Shown: piece after piece, positions 26,871 to 36,146 of the stretch
Position numbering within the stretch: position 1 is the first letter of the stretch
Layout: each line of letters starts with the position of its first letter
Assembly: GCF_014270105.1 (NCBI RefSeq)
Contig: NZ_JACNMF010000001.1
Location: 186,001 to 250,000 of the forward strand
Length of the DNA stretch: 64,000 nt
Reading direction: 5' to 3'
From: Hyunsoonleella aquatilis
GTDB taxonomy: Bacteria > Bacteroidota > Bacteroidia > Flavobacteriales > Flavobacteriaceae
Made by a program: the position numbers and the translations under genes
Notes under the pieces: model-generated
Seen by the model: the letters and a program-made list of their open reading frames with translations, nothing else
What the model was told of the DNA's origin: nothing
Database searches by the model: none

Positions 26871-26889
26871 GGCAGTTGGCAGTGGCAGT
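26871..26889. repeat. Short GGCAGT tandem
   Basis: Three GGCAGT units (26871-26876, 26878-26883, 26884-26889) directly after pdxJ. Such GGCAGTT strings occur between many flavobacterial genes. No function is evident. Confidence 0.5.
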
Positions 26890-26957
26890 ATACAGTATGT
26901 CAATTTGTGAAAATTAGTGTAATACGTGTCTTTAAAGAAAAATAAATTAGTGAATTA

Positions 26958-27734
26958 GTGGCAGAAAAGCAGATTTTACATTCAAACATTTTAGGCGAGG
27001 GAAAACCAATGGTCATTTTGCACGGCTTCTTGGGTATGAGCGACAATTGGAAAACCCATGGCAAAAATTTTGCCGAATTGGGTTACGAAGTACATCTAGT
27101 GGACCAGCGCAATCATGGGCATAGTTTCCATGATGACGCATTTAGTTATGAGGTATTGGCGGAGGATTTAAAACACTATTGTGATGCCAAAAATTTGAAG
27201 GATATCATCCTTTTAGGGCACTCCATGGGAGGAAAAACGGCAATGTTGTTTGCAAGCCAGTATCCCGAAATGATTGATAAATTATTGGTGGCCGATATTT
27301 CGCCACGCTTTTATCCCGTGCATCATCAAGATATTTTAAATGGCTTGAGTGCTTTGGATTTTGATATCGTAAAAAGTAGAGGAGAAGCAGATAAGGTTTT
27401 GAGTACATATGTGTCAGATCCCGGAACACGCATGTTTTTGCTTAAAAATTTATACTGGGTAGAAAAAGGACAGTTGGGTTTGCGCATCAATTTGGAAGTT
27501 TTGCGCGAGGAAGTCAGCGAAGTTGGCGAACCCTTGCCCAGCTATGCCAGATTTGAGGGCGAAGCCTTATTTTTACGTGGGGACCGCTCCGAATATATTG
27601 GTGCTGAGGATGAGCGCATCATCAAAAACCATTTTTCTAAAGCTGACATTGTAAACATCCCTAATGCAGGTCATTGGTTGCACGCCGAAAACCCCAAAGC
27701 CTTTTTTGAGGCGGTGGTCGCATTCTTGAATTAA
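26958..27734 (+). CDS. Alpha/beta hydrolase (YbfF-like esterase)
   Basis: Cytoplasmic hydrolase of 258 residues. The oxyanion motif VILHGFLG (19-26), the nucleophile elbow GHSMGG (Ser89) and the C-terminal NAGHWLHAE (His239) complete the triad with an Asp. The protein resembles YbfF-type esterases acting on acyl thioesters or short esters; the substrate is not predictable. The start is GTG at 26958, since no ATG precedes the first strand. It stands 22 bases before the small membrane protein gene. Confidence 0.9.
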   Translation: MAEKQILHSNILGEGKPMVILHGFLGMSDNWKTHGKNFAELGYEVHLVDQRNHGHSFHDDAFSYEVLAEDLKHYCDAKNLKDIILLGHSMGGKTAMLFASQYPEMIDKLLVADISPRFYPVHHQDILNGLSALDFDIVKSRGEADKVLSTYVSDPGTRMFLLKNLYWVEKGQLGLRINLEVLREEVSEVGEPLPSYARFEGEALFLRGDRSEYIGAEDERIIKNHFSKADIVNIPNAGHWLHAENPKAFFEAVVAFLN

Positions 27735-27756
27735 AAAAAACATAAATTCATTTATT

Positions 27757-28104
27757 ATGAAACTCATTCTAAAACTTTTGCTTAACGCCGTGGCCGTATT
27801 CATTTTGGCCCATTTTTTATCTGGGGTAAATGTTGATGGATACGTTGGTGCGCTTATTGTTGCCGTTGTTATTTCAATTTTAAATCTTTTGGTAAAACCC
27901 ATTTTGGTGATTTTTACCCTTCCGGCAACAATTCTTACTTTCGGCCTCTTTTTGTTGGTCATCAACGCTGTTATCATTCTTTTGGCAGACGAATTGATCT
28001 CGGGATTTTCAGTTAAAAACTTCTGGTGGGCCATCCTTTTCAGTATTCTGTTGTCCATCCTTCAGTCCATATTGCATTCGCTTTTAAAAGAAGATAAAAA
28101 GTAG
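27757..28104 (+). CDS. Phage-holin-family / DUF360-type small membrane protein
   Basis: Integral membrane protein of 115 residues with four hydrophobic helices (about 3-22, 28-47, 55-78, 85-108). The sequence ILNLLVKPILVIFTLPAT and the final helix-Lys end match the Mycobacterium/cyanobacterial small membrane family often labelled phage holin family 4. It is very unlikely to be a phage holin; the function is unknown. It lies after the hydrolase and 130 bases before the trigger-factor gene, which has its own promoter. Confidence 0.82.
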   Translation: MKLILKLLLNAVAVFILAHFLSGVNVDGYVGALIVAVVISILNLLVKPILVIFTLPATILTFGLFLLVINAVIILLADELISGFSVKNFWWAILFSILLSILQSILHSLLKEDKK

Positions 28105-28127
28105 CTCAAATTCAAGAGATTAAAAAC

Positions 28128-28158
28128 TTTGCAGGGATGTAAAAATATACTAATTTTG
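28128..28158 (+). promoter_or_regulatory. Bacteroidota-type promoter of tig
   Basis: TTTG (28128-28131), a 19-base spacer and TAATTTTG (28151-28158) match the -33/-7 consensus exactly. The tig ATG is at 28235, leaving a leader of about 70 bases. Confidence 0.8.
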
Positions 28159-28234
28159 CATCCCAATTTTGATTAGAGGATTTTAGGCTGAAATGCCTAT
28201 TTATTAAATGCCTGATTAGGCGCATATCAATAGT

Positions 28235-29563
28235 ATGAATATTACAAGAGAAAATTTAGATGCATTAAATGCGGTAGTAAAAGTAGATATCGCGAAGGAA
28301 GACTACAGTGATAAGGTTGAGAAAATCCTATCCGATTATCGCAAAACGGCCAATATTCCGGGGTTCAGAAAAGGACACGTACCAATGGGAATGGTAAAGA
28401 AGCAGTACGGAAAGGCCGTATTGGTAGATGAGGTAAACAAGTTGCTTCAGGATGCATTGAATAAATATTTAACGGAGGAAAAGTTGGACGTTTTAGGACA
28501 GCCGTTACCAAAACAACAGGACGATATTGATTGGGATGGTGACGCTTTTTCTTTTGAATTTGAATTAGGGCTTGCGCCAGAATTTGATGTTGACCTAAAA
28601 AGCAAAAAAGCGATTGCCTACTATAATATTGTGGCGGATGACAAGATGATTGACGAGCAGGTTGAGCGTATCCAAAAGCAATATGGAAAATTGGTGTCTC
28701 AGGATACGGTTGCAAAAGCCAGTGAAATTACCGGAACATACACTAATGAAGCCGAGGAAATTGACAATAAAGTGACTTTGACTTTGGATAAATTCAAAGG
28801 AAAATCTACTGAAAAACAATTTATTGGTGCAAAAGTGGGTGACGTAATTACCCTAAACACAAAAGGGTTGTATGAGGACGATCATGAGTTGATGCATGCT
28901 TTAAAGGTAGATCACGATAGGGCACATGGTTTGGATATCGAAGTGCAATTCACCATTAATGAAATCAACACCCGCGAATTGGCAGATTTGGACCAAGAAT
29001 TGTTTGATAAATTGTTCGGGCCTAAGGTGGTGACTTCGGTAACAGAAATGAGAGCCAAAATTAAAGAAGATGCCGAAAAACAATTTAAACAGCAATCTGA
29101 CCAGAAATTGTTAAACGACGTTACCGAGTATTTGGTGGACAATACGAAATTTGACTTGCCGGCTGAGTTTTTAACCAAATGGATGCAAGCTTCTGGTGAA
29201 ACCGAATTGGATGAGGCTCAGGCAAAAGAAGAATATGAAAAGTCTGAAAAAAGCCTAAGGTATCAGTTGATTGAAGGTAAATTAATTCAAGAGAATGATA
29301 TCCAAGTCACAATAGAAGACATCAAAGGGCATGCTAAGGAAATGATAAAAGCACAGATGGCGCAATTCGGTCAGTTAGACCCTTCGGATGAAGAATTGGA
29401 AGGTATTGCCGCTAGAGTTCTTGGAAACCAGGAAGAAGCGCGTCGTATTTCGGAGCAACTGATCAGCCAAAAACTGATTGCACTTTACAAGGAAAAGGCC
29501 AACTTAAAGACCAAGGAATTGAGTTACGAAAAGTTTGTTAAAGAAGTTTACGGCGATAAATAA
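28235..29563 (+). CDS. tig: Trigger factor (ribosome-bound chaperone and prolyl isomerase)
   Basis: First chaperone to meet nascent chains at the ribosome exit. It has 442 residues: an N-terminal ribosome-binding domain with GFRKGHVP (43-50, the ribosome-docking loop), a middle peptidyl-prolyl isomerase-like domain (about 150-245) and a long helical C-terminal domain. The middle domain is poorly conserved compared with E. coli, as usual in Bacteroidota, so isomerase activity is uncertain. Position ahead of clpP and clpX is conserved in many bacteria. A strong promoter precedes and a strong terminator follows. Confidence 0.95.
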   Translation: MNITRENLDALNAVVKVDIAKEDYSDKVEKILSDYRKTANIPGFRKGHVPMGMVKKQYGKAVLVDEVNKLLQDALNKYLTEEKLDVLGQPLPKQQDDIDWDGDAFSFEFELGLAPEFDVDLKSKKAIAYYNIVADDKMIDEQVERIQKQYGKLVSQDTVAKASEITGTYTNEAEEIDNKVTLTLDKFKGKSTEKQFIGAKVGDVITLNTKGLYEDDHELMHALKVDHDRAHGLDIEVQFTINEINTRELADLDQELFDKLFGPKVVTSVTEMRAKIKEDAEKQFKQQSDQKLLNDVTEYLVDNTKFDLPAEFLTKWMQASGETELDEAQAKEEYEKSEKSLRYQLIEGKLIQENDIQVTIEDIKGHAKEMIKAQMAQFGQLDPSDEELEGIAARVLGNQEEARRISEQLISQKLIALYKEKANLKTKELSYEKFVKEVYGDK

Positions 29564-29586
29564 TAAAATATATATTCATTATATTT

Positions 29587-29624
29587 ATGCGCTTGAACCA
29601 TTGACGTTCAAGCGCATTTTTTTT
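29587..29624 (+). terminator. Terminator of tig
   Basis: Perfect 12-base inverted repeat ATGCGCTTGAAC/GTTCAAGCGCAT (29587-29598, 29606-29617), seven-base loop, and eight T. A strong intrinsic terminator separating tig from clpP. Confidence 0.9.
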
Positions 29625-29672
29625 ATTGAATCATTTCATTTATAAATTTTAAAGGAAAAAGACATTTCATAT

Positions 29673-30344
29673 ATGGATTACGCAAAAGAATTTGAAAAAT
29701 TCGCCATAAAGGACCAAGGCATCAGCAGTACATATTATAACAAGATCATTAGTAGCATGTATCCCGTGGGCTTAACACCGAACATTATCGAGGAACGCCA
29801 AATGAATATTGCGATTTTCGATGTGTTTTCTCGTTTGATGATGGATCGGATTATCTTTTTGGGTACCGGTATCAATGATCAAGTGGCTAATATTATTCAG
29901 GCCCAGTTACTGTTTTTGGAAAGTACCGATGCTTCAAAGGATATTCAAATTTACATCAACTCCCCGGGCGGTAGCGTTTATGCCGGTTTGGGCATTTATG
30001 ACACCATGCAGTTTATTAAACCCGATGTGGCTACGATTTGTACTGGTATGGCCGCTTCAATGGGCGCCGTATTACTTTGCGCTGGTGAAAAAGGAAAACG
30101 TAGTGGACTAACCCACTCGAGGGTGATGATCCATCAACCAATGGGAGGTGCACAAGGTCAGGCCAGCGATATCGAAATTACAGCCAAAGAAATCTTGACC
30201 TTGAAAGAGGAATTATACCGTATCATTAGTAAGCATTCGGGTCAGGATTACGACAAAGTTTATGAAGATAGTGATAGGGATTATTGGATGAAAGCTGATA
30301 AGGCCAAGGAATATGGCATGATCGACGAGATTTTGTCAAGATAG
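29673..30344 (+). CDS. clpP: ATP-dependent Clp protease proteolytic subunit
   Basis: Serine peptidase that forms the tetradecameric proteolytic chamber. It has 223 residues with the catalytic triad Ser129 (GMAASMGAV), His154 ([11 protein letters not shown]) and Asp203 (DRDYW). The N-terminal 25-30 residues extend beyond the E. coli mature form and may include a propeptide. Located 79 bases upstream of clpX, encoding the unfoldase that feeds it. Confidence 0.97.
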   Translation: MDYAKEFEKFAIKDQGISSTYYNKIISSMYPVGLTPNIIEERQMNIAIFDVFSRLMMDRIIFLGTGINDQVANIIQAQLLFLESTDASKDIQIYINSPGGSVYAGLGIYDTMQFIKPDVATICTGMAASMGAVLLCAGEKGKRSGLTHSRVMIHQPMGGAQGQASDIEITAKEILTLKEELYRIISKHSGQDYDKVYEDSDRDYWMKADKAKEYGMIDEILSR

Positions 30345-30422
30345 TTAAATATTTTTTGTAATTTTATCAGTTCCAAATGAAGCACTAAGAAATAATTTGC
30401 TTCCCTGAAAACCCAATGATTA

Positions 30423-31655
30423 ATGGCAAAAGAAGAATTAGAATGCTCGTTTTGCGGTAGAAAAAAGCCTGAAACAAATCTCTTAATAGCCGGCCTAGAC
30501 GCCCACATTTGTGATAGATGTATAGAGCAGGCACACGGGATTGTTTTAGAAGAATCTAAACAAAACGACAATAATGATCTTTCCGCAGAGTTAAAACTTA
30601 GAAAGCCTCAACAGATCAAGGCCTTTTTGGATGAGTATATCATCGGTCAGGAAATGACCAAAAAGGTGATGGCTGTTGCTGTCTACAATCACTACAAGCG
30701 TTTGTTGCAAGCGCCTTCAAATGATGATATTGAAATTCAAAAGAGTAATATTATCATGGTGGGGCAAACGGGTACAGGTAAAACCTTAATGGCAAAAACA
30801 GTTGCCCGAATGCTTAATGTGCCTTTGGCCATAGTGGATGCTACAGTTCTGACTGAGGCAGGTTATGTTGGTGAGGATGTAGAGAGTATCTTAACACGTT
30901 TACTTCAAGCTGCCGACTACAATTTGGAGAAAGCCGAAAAAGGTATCGTCTTTATTGATGAAATAGATAAGATTGCCAGAAAAAGTGACAACCCTTCTAT
31001 AACGCGTGATGTCTCAGGCGAAGGGGTGCAACAAGCTTTATTAAAACTTTTGGAGGGAACCGTTGTAAACGTACCGCCAAAAGGAGGTAGAAAACACCCA
31101 GACCAAAAATTCATTGAAGTAAATACCGAAAACATTCTGTTTATTGCAGGAGGTGCTTTTGATGGCATTGAACGTGTAATCACAAAACGTTTGAATATGA
31201 AAGCGGTGGGTTATGCGGCTTCCATGTCTGATGAGGTGATAGATCAGGACAATCTGTTGCAATATATTATTCCGAAGGATTTAAAGGATTTTGGGTTAAT
31301 TCCTGAAATTATTGGTCGATTACCAGTGCTTACCTATATGGATCCGCTTGACGCTAAGACGTTGAGGGCGATTTTGACAGAGCCTAAAAATGCCATTATC
31401 AAGCAGTATAAAAAGCTGTTTGCCATGGACGATATCGATTTTAGTATTACGGATGGAGCTTTAGGTTTTATTGTAGACAAAGCTATAGAGTATAAATTAG
31501 GGGCCAGAGGTTTGCGCTCGCTTTGCGAAGAAATTTTGACCGATGCGATGTTTGAATTGCCAAGTAGCAACGACAAGAAATTAAATGTTACCAAGGCTTA
31601 CGCGGAGGACAAATTGACCAAAACAACACTGAAGAAACTAAAAGCGGTTTCTTAG
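30423..31655 (+). CDS. clpX: ATP-dependent Clp protease ATP-binding subunit ClpX
   Basis: AAA+ unfoldase that recognises tagged proteins and translocates them into ClpP. The 410-residue protein starts with a C4 zinc finger (Cys8, Cys11, Cys30, Cys33), Walker A GQTGTGKT (114-121) and Walker [10 protein letters not shown] (about 175-183). Later come the arginine-finger and sensor-2 region (GARGLRSL). The pore-loop GYVGED (about 141-146) is intact. Zinc-binding domain and length are normal. Likely co-transcribed with clpP; a terminator follows. Confidence 0.97.
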   Translation: MAKEELECSFCGRKKPETNLLIAGLDAHICDRCIEQAHGIVLEESKQNDNNDLSAELKLRKPQQIKAFLDEYIIGQEMTKKVMAVAVYNHYKRLLQAPSNDDIEIQKSNIIMVGQTGTGKTLMAKTVARMLNVPLAIVDATVLTEAGYVGEDVESILTRLLQAADYNLEKAEKGIVFIDEIDKIARKSDNPSITRDVSGEGVQQALLKLLEGTVVNVPPKGGRKHPDQKFIEVNTENILFIAGGAFDGIERVITKRLNMKAVGYAASMSDEVIDQDNLLQYIIPKDLKDFGLIPEIIGRLPVLTYMDPLDAKTLRAILTEPKNAIIKQYKKLFAMDDIDFSITDGALGFIVDKAIEYKLGARGLRSLCEEILTDAMFELPSSNDKKLNVTKAYAEDKLTKTTLKKLKAVS

Positions 31656-31676
31656 TAGAAGACATAAATTAAAAAG

Positions 31677-31706
31677 AAAGCATTCTGATTTTCAGGATGC
31701 TTTTTT
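31677..31706 (+). terminator. Terminator of clpX
   Basis: AAAGCATTCTGA/TCAGGATGCTTT (31677-31688, 31692-31703) with one G-T pair, three-base loop and a six-T run. An intrinsic terminator between clpX and pth. Confidence 0.85.
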
Positions 31707-31736
31707 ATTTTTGACCAGATTTTAATTGAAAGAGAG

Positions 31737-32363
31737 ATGTGCAAGTTTTTTAGACGATGGTTTAAGTTGAAAAAGATTTCACATAATGAAGACCCTATGA
31801 AGAAATTTTTAATAGTTGGTTTGGGCAATATTGGCGAAAAATACCAAGAAACGCGTCATAATATTGGTTTTAAAGTTTTGGACCATTTTGCCTCTAAGGA
31901 AGATGTCTCTTTTGAAACCCAAAAATTGGGGGATGTTGCTATTTATAAATTAAAGGGGAGGACTTTCATTTTTCTAAAACCAAGTACCTTTATGAACCTT
32001 AGTGGAAAGGCTGTACAGTATTGGCTCACTAAAGAAAAAGTGCCATTAGAAAACCTTTTGGTCGTAACAGATGATTTGAATCTCCCTTTTGGTAGCATTC
32101 GCTTAAAAACTAAAGGCAGTGATGGCGGGCATAACGGCCTAAAGGATATTCAGGATAAATTAAATACAACCAAATATAACCGGTTCAGATTTGGAATTAG
32201 CGATGCCTTTTCCAAAGGTAGGCAAGTGGATTATGTCTTGGGAGAATGGACGGAGGACGAGTATTCTAAACTTCCGGAGCGTCTCGATAAATCATTAGAA
32301 TTGATTAAATCCTTTGTCCTTTCAGGGGTAAATAATACGATGAATACCTTTAATGGGAAATAG
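31737..32363 (+). CDS. pth: Aminoacyl-tRNA hydrolase (peptidyl-tRNA hydrolase)
   Basis: Recycles tRNA by cleaving peptidyl-tRNA released from stalled ribosomes. The core (from Met21) begins FLIVGLGNIGEKYQETRHNIG, which contains the catalytic His in TRHNIG. FLKPSTFMNLSGKAV and GSDGGHNGLKDI complete the active site. The frame allows an N-terminal basic extension of 20 residues (MCKFFRRWFKLKK). The core from the ATG at 31797 is 189 residues, the normal family length, so either start is possible. The gene ends 6 bases before the convergent metalloprotease gene. It follows clpX in a translation/protein-quality block. Confidence 0.94.
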   Translation: MCKFFRRWFKLKKISHNEDPMKKFLIVGLGNIGEKYQETRHNIGFKVLDHFASKEDVSFETQKLGDVAIYKLKGRTFIFLKPSTFMNLSGKAVQYWLTKEKVPLENLLVVTDDLNLPFGSIRLKTKGSDGGHNGLKDIQDKLNTTKYNRFRFGISDAFSKGRQVDYVLGEWTEDEYSKLPERLDKSLELIKSFVLSGVNNTMNTFNGK

Positions 32364-32369
32364 TGAGGT

Positions 32370-35144
32370 CTACTCGATAGCAATTTTTCGGCTGGATGTC
32401 CTCTGGCCGTCACTTACTTTCAAAATATAAAGCCCAGATTGCACTTTGCCTAAATCTATAGTTTGTTCAAATTTGCTGGTACTTTTGAAAGTATTGGCAT
32501 AAATACTTCTGCCTTTCAAATCATAAACCGCAATATTGACAGTGTTACTTTCGGTAATAGTTTCTAATTGTACGTTGAATTTGCCTTCTGATGGATTGGG
32601 GAATACTTCTAGTCCAGTAAGTCCATTAAAGTCATCATTGCCTAGTACTACAGTTGTAATACAGAATTCTACGTACCAATCATTCAAGGTGCCCGTATCT
32701 CCAGCAAAACCATCACTAACGGAAATTTGCCAATTACCTTGACTATCAAGGCCATCAAAAATGCTTAAAGAATTTGCAGGAATATATGTGCCATTGGTCG
32801 GAGAAGCACATGCTACTGCCGACCCCTCATTATCAAAAATGATATCAAAATCTTGATAGCCAGGACTATTAAAACAGTTTTCATTCCATATTACGGAGGA
32901 GGTGCTACCATTTGGGTGTTCTAAGGTGACGATTAAATCACTGATATAGGTATGTGTGACATCAACATTTGTTTTGATACTGCTTATTGTTCCGCTGTCC
33001 GGAACATTAATAATATTTGTAACAGAATTGCCGTCGGTGATGGGTAAATTCAAATTGGAACTTGAAGCATATTGTTGGTTACATGTGGTTGTAACGATAT
33101 ATCCAATAGCAAAATCCTCAGTATTCACGGCGTAATAAATATTGCCGACAGGTTCAATCATAATCCTACAGAAAGGTGCCGCAATATTGGGGACGGTTAT
33201 AGTTTCGGAACCATCATTTGGGGTGCTCGAAGCTAATACAGTACTAAAAGTTTCGCCACCATCAGTTGATAATAGTATATTAACGTTAGACGTGTTAATG
33301 CCATTTGCATCCGTTCCGGCCACGTCCCAAGTAATGGTTTCGGAAGTGTTTTGGGTCCATTGGATACCATTAGTATTTTGAGATGTAACTACAAAAGGCC
33401 CAACAGGGTTAGGGACTGTACCATCAACAACCTGTATTTGCATTCTGTCATAGCTTGATTGTCCTACTGTCGTACTCGCCGGATTTCTATCCCTTACGGT
33501 TAATGCCCAATTTAGTGTTCTATCCACTGTGGCTACGGTTTCCCAATCACTTCCCAACCCTGGATTCGTTTGTGTAATATTGCCTTCCAGTACACTGCTT
33601 AACCTTGGGATATACCTGTCGGGCGAGGTAGACGGAGGTAATGACCGATTCATGGAACTGCTGGTCAATGTTGGCCCAAAGTTTTGGTAGTCCGTTTTAC
33701 CACTATCGGTTTGTTCCCAACAATAGGTCAGAACGTCGCCAGAATCCGAATCTGTGGCACTTCCTTTAAGCACATATGGCGTTCCGGCTGGAATTACATA
33801 ATTGCTCCCTGCATTAGCGCTTGGAGGATTATTGGTTAATGCCGAGGTGGTTTGACAGCTTTTAGAGGTTAAATTATCTAAAATCTGTTTAATGCTATGG
33901 TAATGGAAATAAGGGTCACTATCAGAAGCCACATCGTCAGGTCCAGTAATACCAGCATAAGCCATTAAGGTAGAACCACTTCCTGGTTCTGAGTTTACAT
34001 TAGTGCCAGACTCGGTATCAAAGGCCCAAGTATGGTTTGCCCCCATTTGGTGACCTATTTCGTGGATAACATAATTTAAGTCAAACGTGTCTCCTTCTGG
34101 GACACCATTTGGAGGTGAGGTATAAGCACTTCCTTTGTTTAAGTCCATATCGTCCGAGGTGTTGTCATCCCTGCACACACAGCGAATACAGCCTGCACTC
34201 CCACCACCGCCATCATCACCAAACAAATGCCCGATATCATAGGCCGCATTACCAATGGTTGATGATAAGGTATTCTGTAATTGCAAACTCCACCCATCGA
34301 GGTTGTTGGAATTGTTTTCATCCGTACCAACGCTAGGGTTCGAATACGGGTCCGTCGCACTGTTGGTATAAATTAATTGTGTGGCATTTACCAATTCAAA
34401 AGTAACGGCCATGTCTGCTTCAAAAATTTCATTAACCCTTGTAAGGGTGGCATTAATACCTGCTAAAGCACCTCCAACTGTCCCGCCGTGGTAAGCTGTG
34501 TATTCCCCAGTAGTTGAAATAGCTATCCTAAAGGTCTGAAGAGTTTGGTCATTGGCACCACCTTCATCTATTTTTGCGCCACCCGATTTTGAAGCTTTTG
34601 TTTTTAATGTTTCTATGGTGTTACATTTGAACCCAGCAAGCTCACCTTTTTTATCGCCTTTTTGGTATACTAGATATTGCTCAGAACCTCTTTCCAAAGG
34701 CTGCATAAAAACCATGGGTTTATCTGCATACGAAATCATGGTTTGAATACCGTTAGGCGAAACACTCATGCGCAAACGTACTCCAGAGCCATCAATAGCG
34801 TAGCCCACATAAGATTTGATATCTGGGAATTGGACTGCTAATTCTGGTGAAAAAACAGACCTTTCCTCAATTTCAAAAGCATGTATTTCGCCATTTTCAG
34901 TTGGAATACTGATTGTTGCCGTTCCGTTTTTATTGGTGCTGGCCGACGCTAAGTTTTGTAAGAATTCCGTTTGATTTAAACTAAAATAATCCACTTCAGC
35001 AGATTCCAAATTTAGTTTTGAGAGTGCCTGATTATTCTGAATGCTTTTTACTTTGGTCCAAGGAGATTGCTGTCCATAAACAGAAAAGACGAGCAAAAAC
35101 ATTGCAGTTGAAAAAACATAATGTAGATTTGTTTTCGTAACCAT
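32370..35144 (-). CDS. Secreted reprolysin-like metalloprotease with T9SS sorting domain
   Basis: A large exported zinc protease of 924 residues. It has a signal peptide (cleavage after VYGQ near 25), a propeptide (about 26-195) and a metzincin catalytic domain with HEIGHQMGANH (361-371), whose three His bind zinc and Glu362 is the base. A Cys-rich loop precedes it (AGCIRCVC). Further domains: a fibronectin/Ig-like region (about 570-690), a proprotein convertase P-like beta domain (about 700-830) and a type A type IX sorting domain at the end (EVFPNPSEGKFNV... GLYILKVSDGQ). The last predicts secretion through the outer membrane and anchoring or release. Substrates are probably extracellular proteins. 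Confidence 0.92.
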   Translation of the reverse strand: MVTKTNLHYVFSTAMFLLVFSVYGQQSPWTKVKSIQNNQALSKLNLESAEVDYFSLNQTEFLQNLASASTNKNGTATISIPTENGEIHAFEIEERSVFSPELAVQFPDIKSYVGYAIDGSGVRLRMSVSPNGIQTMISYADKPMVFMQPLERGSEQYLVYQKGDKKGELAGFKCNTIETLKTKASKSGGAKIDEGGANDQTLQTFRIAISTTGEYTAYHGGTVGGALAGINATLTRVNEIFEADMAVTFELVNATQLIYTNSATDPYSNPSVGTDENNSNNLDGWSLQLQNTLSSTIGNAAYDIGHLFGDDGGGGSAGCIRCVCRDDNTSDDMDLNKGSAYTSPPNGVPEGDTFDLNYVIHEIGHQMGANHTWAFDTESGTNVNSEPGSGSTLMAYAGITGPDDVASDSDPYFHYHSIKQILDNLTSKSCQTTSALTNNPPSANAGSNYVIPAGTPYVLKGSATDSDSGDVLTYCWEQTDSGKTDYQNFGPTLTSSSMNRSLPPSTSPDRYIPRLSSVLEGNITQTNPGLGSDWETVATVDRTLNWALTVRDRNPASTTVGQSSYDRMQIQVVDGTVPNPVGPFVVTSQNTNGIQWTQNTSETITWDVAGTDANGINTSNVNILLSTDGGETFSTVLASSTPNDGSETITVPNIAAPFCRIMIEPVGNIYYAVNTEDFAIGYIVTTTCNQQYASSSNLNLPITDGNSVTNIINVPDSGTISSIKTNVDVTHTYISDLIVTLEHPNGSTSSVIWNENCFNSPGYQDFDIIFDNEGSAVACASPTNGTYIPANSLSIFDGLDSQGNWQISVSDGFAGDTGTLNDWYVEFCITTVVLGNDDFNGLTGLEVFPNPSEGKFNVQLETITESNTVNIAVYDLKGRSIYANTFKSTSKFEQTIDLGKVQSGLYILKVSDGQRTSSRKIAIE

Positions 35145-35163
35145 TTTGGGGCTTTTTTATTAA

Positions 35164-35195
35164 CAAATCTAGTTTTTTTTGCTGAATTGAGCAAT
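35164..35195 (-). promoter_or_regulatory. Candidate Bacteroidota promoter of the metalloprotease
   Basis: On the minus strand TAGATTTG (35164-35171) matches TAnnTTTG, with ATTG (35192-35195) 20 bases upstream as an imperfect -33. The leader would be about 19 bases. Confidence 0.45.
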
Positions 35196-35207
35196 TGACA
35201 GAATTTC

Positions 35208-36146
35208 ATGGGCAAAGTTGTAAAGGTAGAAACCTATAGATCCGAAGAACCAACTATTGTGACAATTGGCACTTTTGACGGCGTGCATATAGGCCATCAA
35301 AAAATAGTAAGACGGTTGATTATGGATGGGGAGAAAGAAGGCTTAAAATCTGTCATTCTCACCTTTTTTCCCCATCCGAGAATGGTGCTGCAGAAAGATT
35401 CCGGGATTAAATTGATTAACACGATTGACGAGCGAAGCAAGATTCTTAAAGATCTGGGGTTGAATTATTTGTTGATTAAAAAATTCACAAAGGAATTCTC
35501 AAGATTAAGTGCCGAGGAGTTCGTTCAACAAGTGCTGGTGGATAAATTAAATGCTAAAAAAGTCATTATCGGTTACGACCACCGCTTTGGAAGAAATAGA
35601 AATGCCGACATTGAGGATTTGAAAAAATATGGTGAGATGTTCGGTTTTGAAGTGGAGGAAATTTCGGCACAGGATATCAATGACGTTGCAGTAAGTTCAA
35701 CAAAAATTAGAAGGGCCCTTTTGGAAGGCGATTTAAGAAAGGCCAATAAATACCTGGGCTACGCGTTCATGTTGACCGGCACTATAATTAAAGGAAGGGG
35801 TATCGGTAAAACTTTGGATTTTCCAACTGCAAACCTACGTATTACCGAAGATTATAAGTTGATTCCAAAACATGGGTCTTATGTTGTGAAATCAGAAATT
35901 GATGGTATAACAGTTTATGGCATGATGAATATCGGCATGAATCCTACGGTTAATGGAGAAAAGGAATCCGTCGAAATTCATTTTTTCGACTTTGATGCTT
36001 CTATTTATGGGAGAGAGCTTCAAATAGATCTACTCGAACGCATTCGTGATGAGCAAAAATTTGATTCCATTGAGGTTTTAAAGGAGCAACTTCAAAAGGA
36101 TAGGGCATTTTCCCTACAATATATAGCCAAATACCATGCTGAATAA
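35208..36146 (+). CDS. ribF: Bifunctional riboflavin kinase / FAD synthetase
   Basis: Makes FMN from riboflavin and then FAD. The 312-residue protein has an N-terminal nucleotidyltransferase domain with the GTFDGVHIGHQ motif (21-31) and a later SSTKIRRALLEGD (about 164-176). A C-terminal flavokinase domain (about 185-310) includes GRGIGKTLDFPTANL. It overlaps the following HTTM gene by 11 bases, an operon arrangement with possible translational coupling. It is divergent from the metalloprotease. Confidence 0.96.
   Translation: MGKVVKVETYRSEEPTIVTIGTFDGVHIGHQKIVRRLIMDGEKEGLKSVILTFFPHPRMVLQKDSGIKLINTIDERSKILKDLGLNYLLIKKFTKEFSRLSAEEFVQQVLVDKLNAKKVIIGYDHRFGRNRNADIEDLKKYGEMFGFEVEEISAQDINDVAVSSTKIRRALLEGDLRKANKYLGYAFMLTGTIIKGRGIGKTLDFPTANLRITEDYKLIPKHGSYVVKSEIDGITVYGMMNIGMNPTVNGEKESVEIHFFDFDASIYGRELQIDLLERIRDEQKFDSIEVLKEQLQKDRAFSLQYIAKYHAE

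Noticed and set aside
27757-28104. Phage holin indicating a prophage
   Set aside because: The family label is historical. No phage genes are nearby and the product is a common chromosomal membrane protein.
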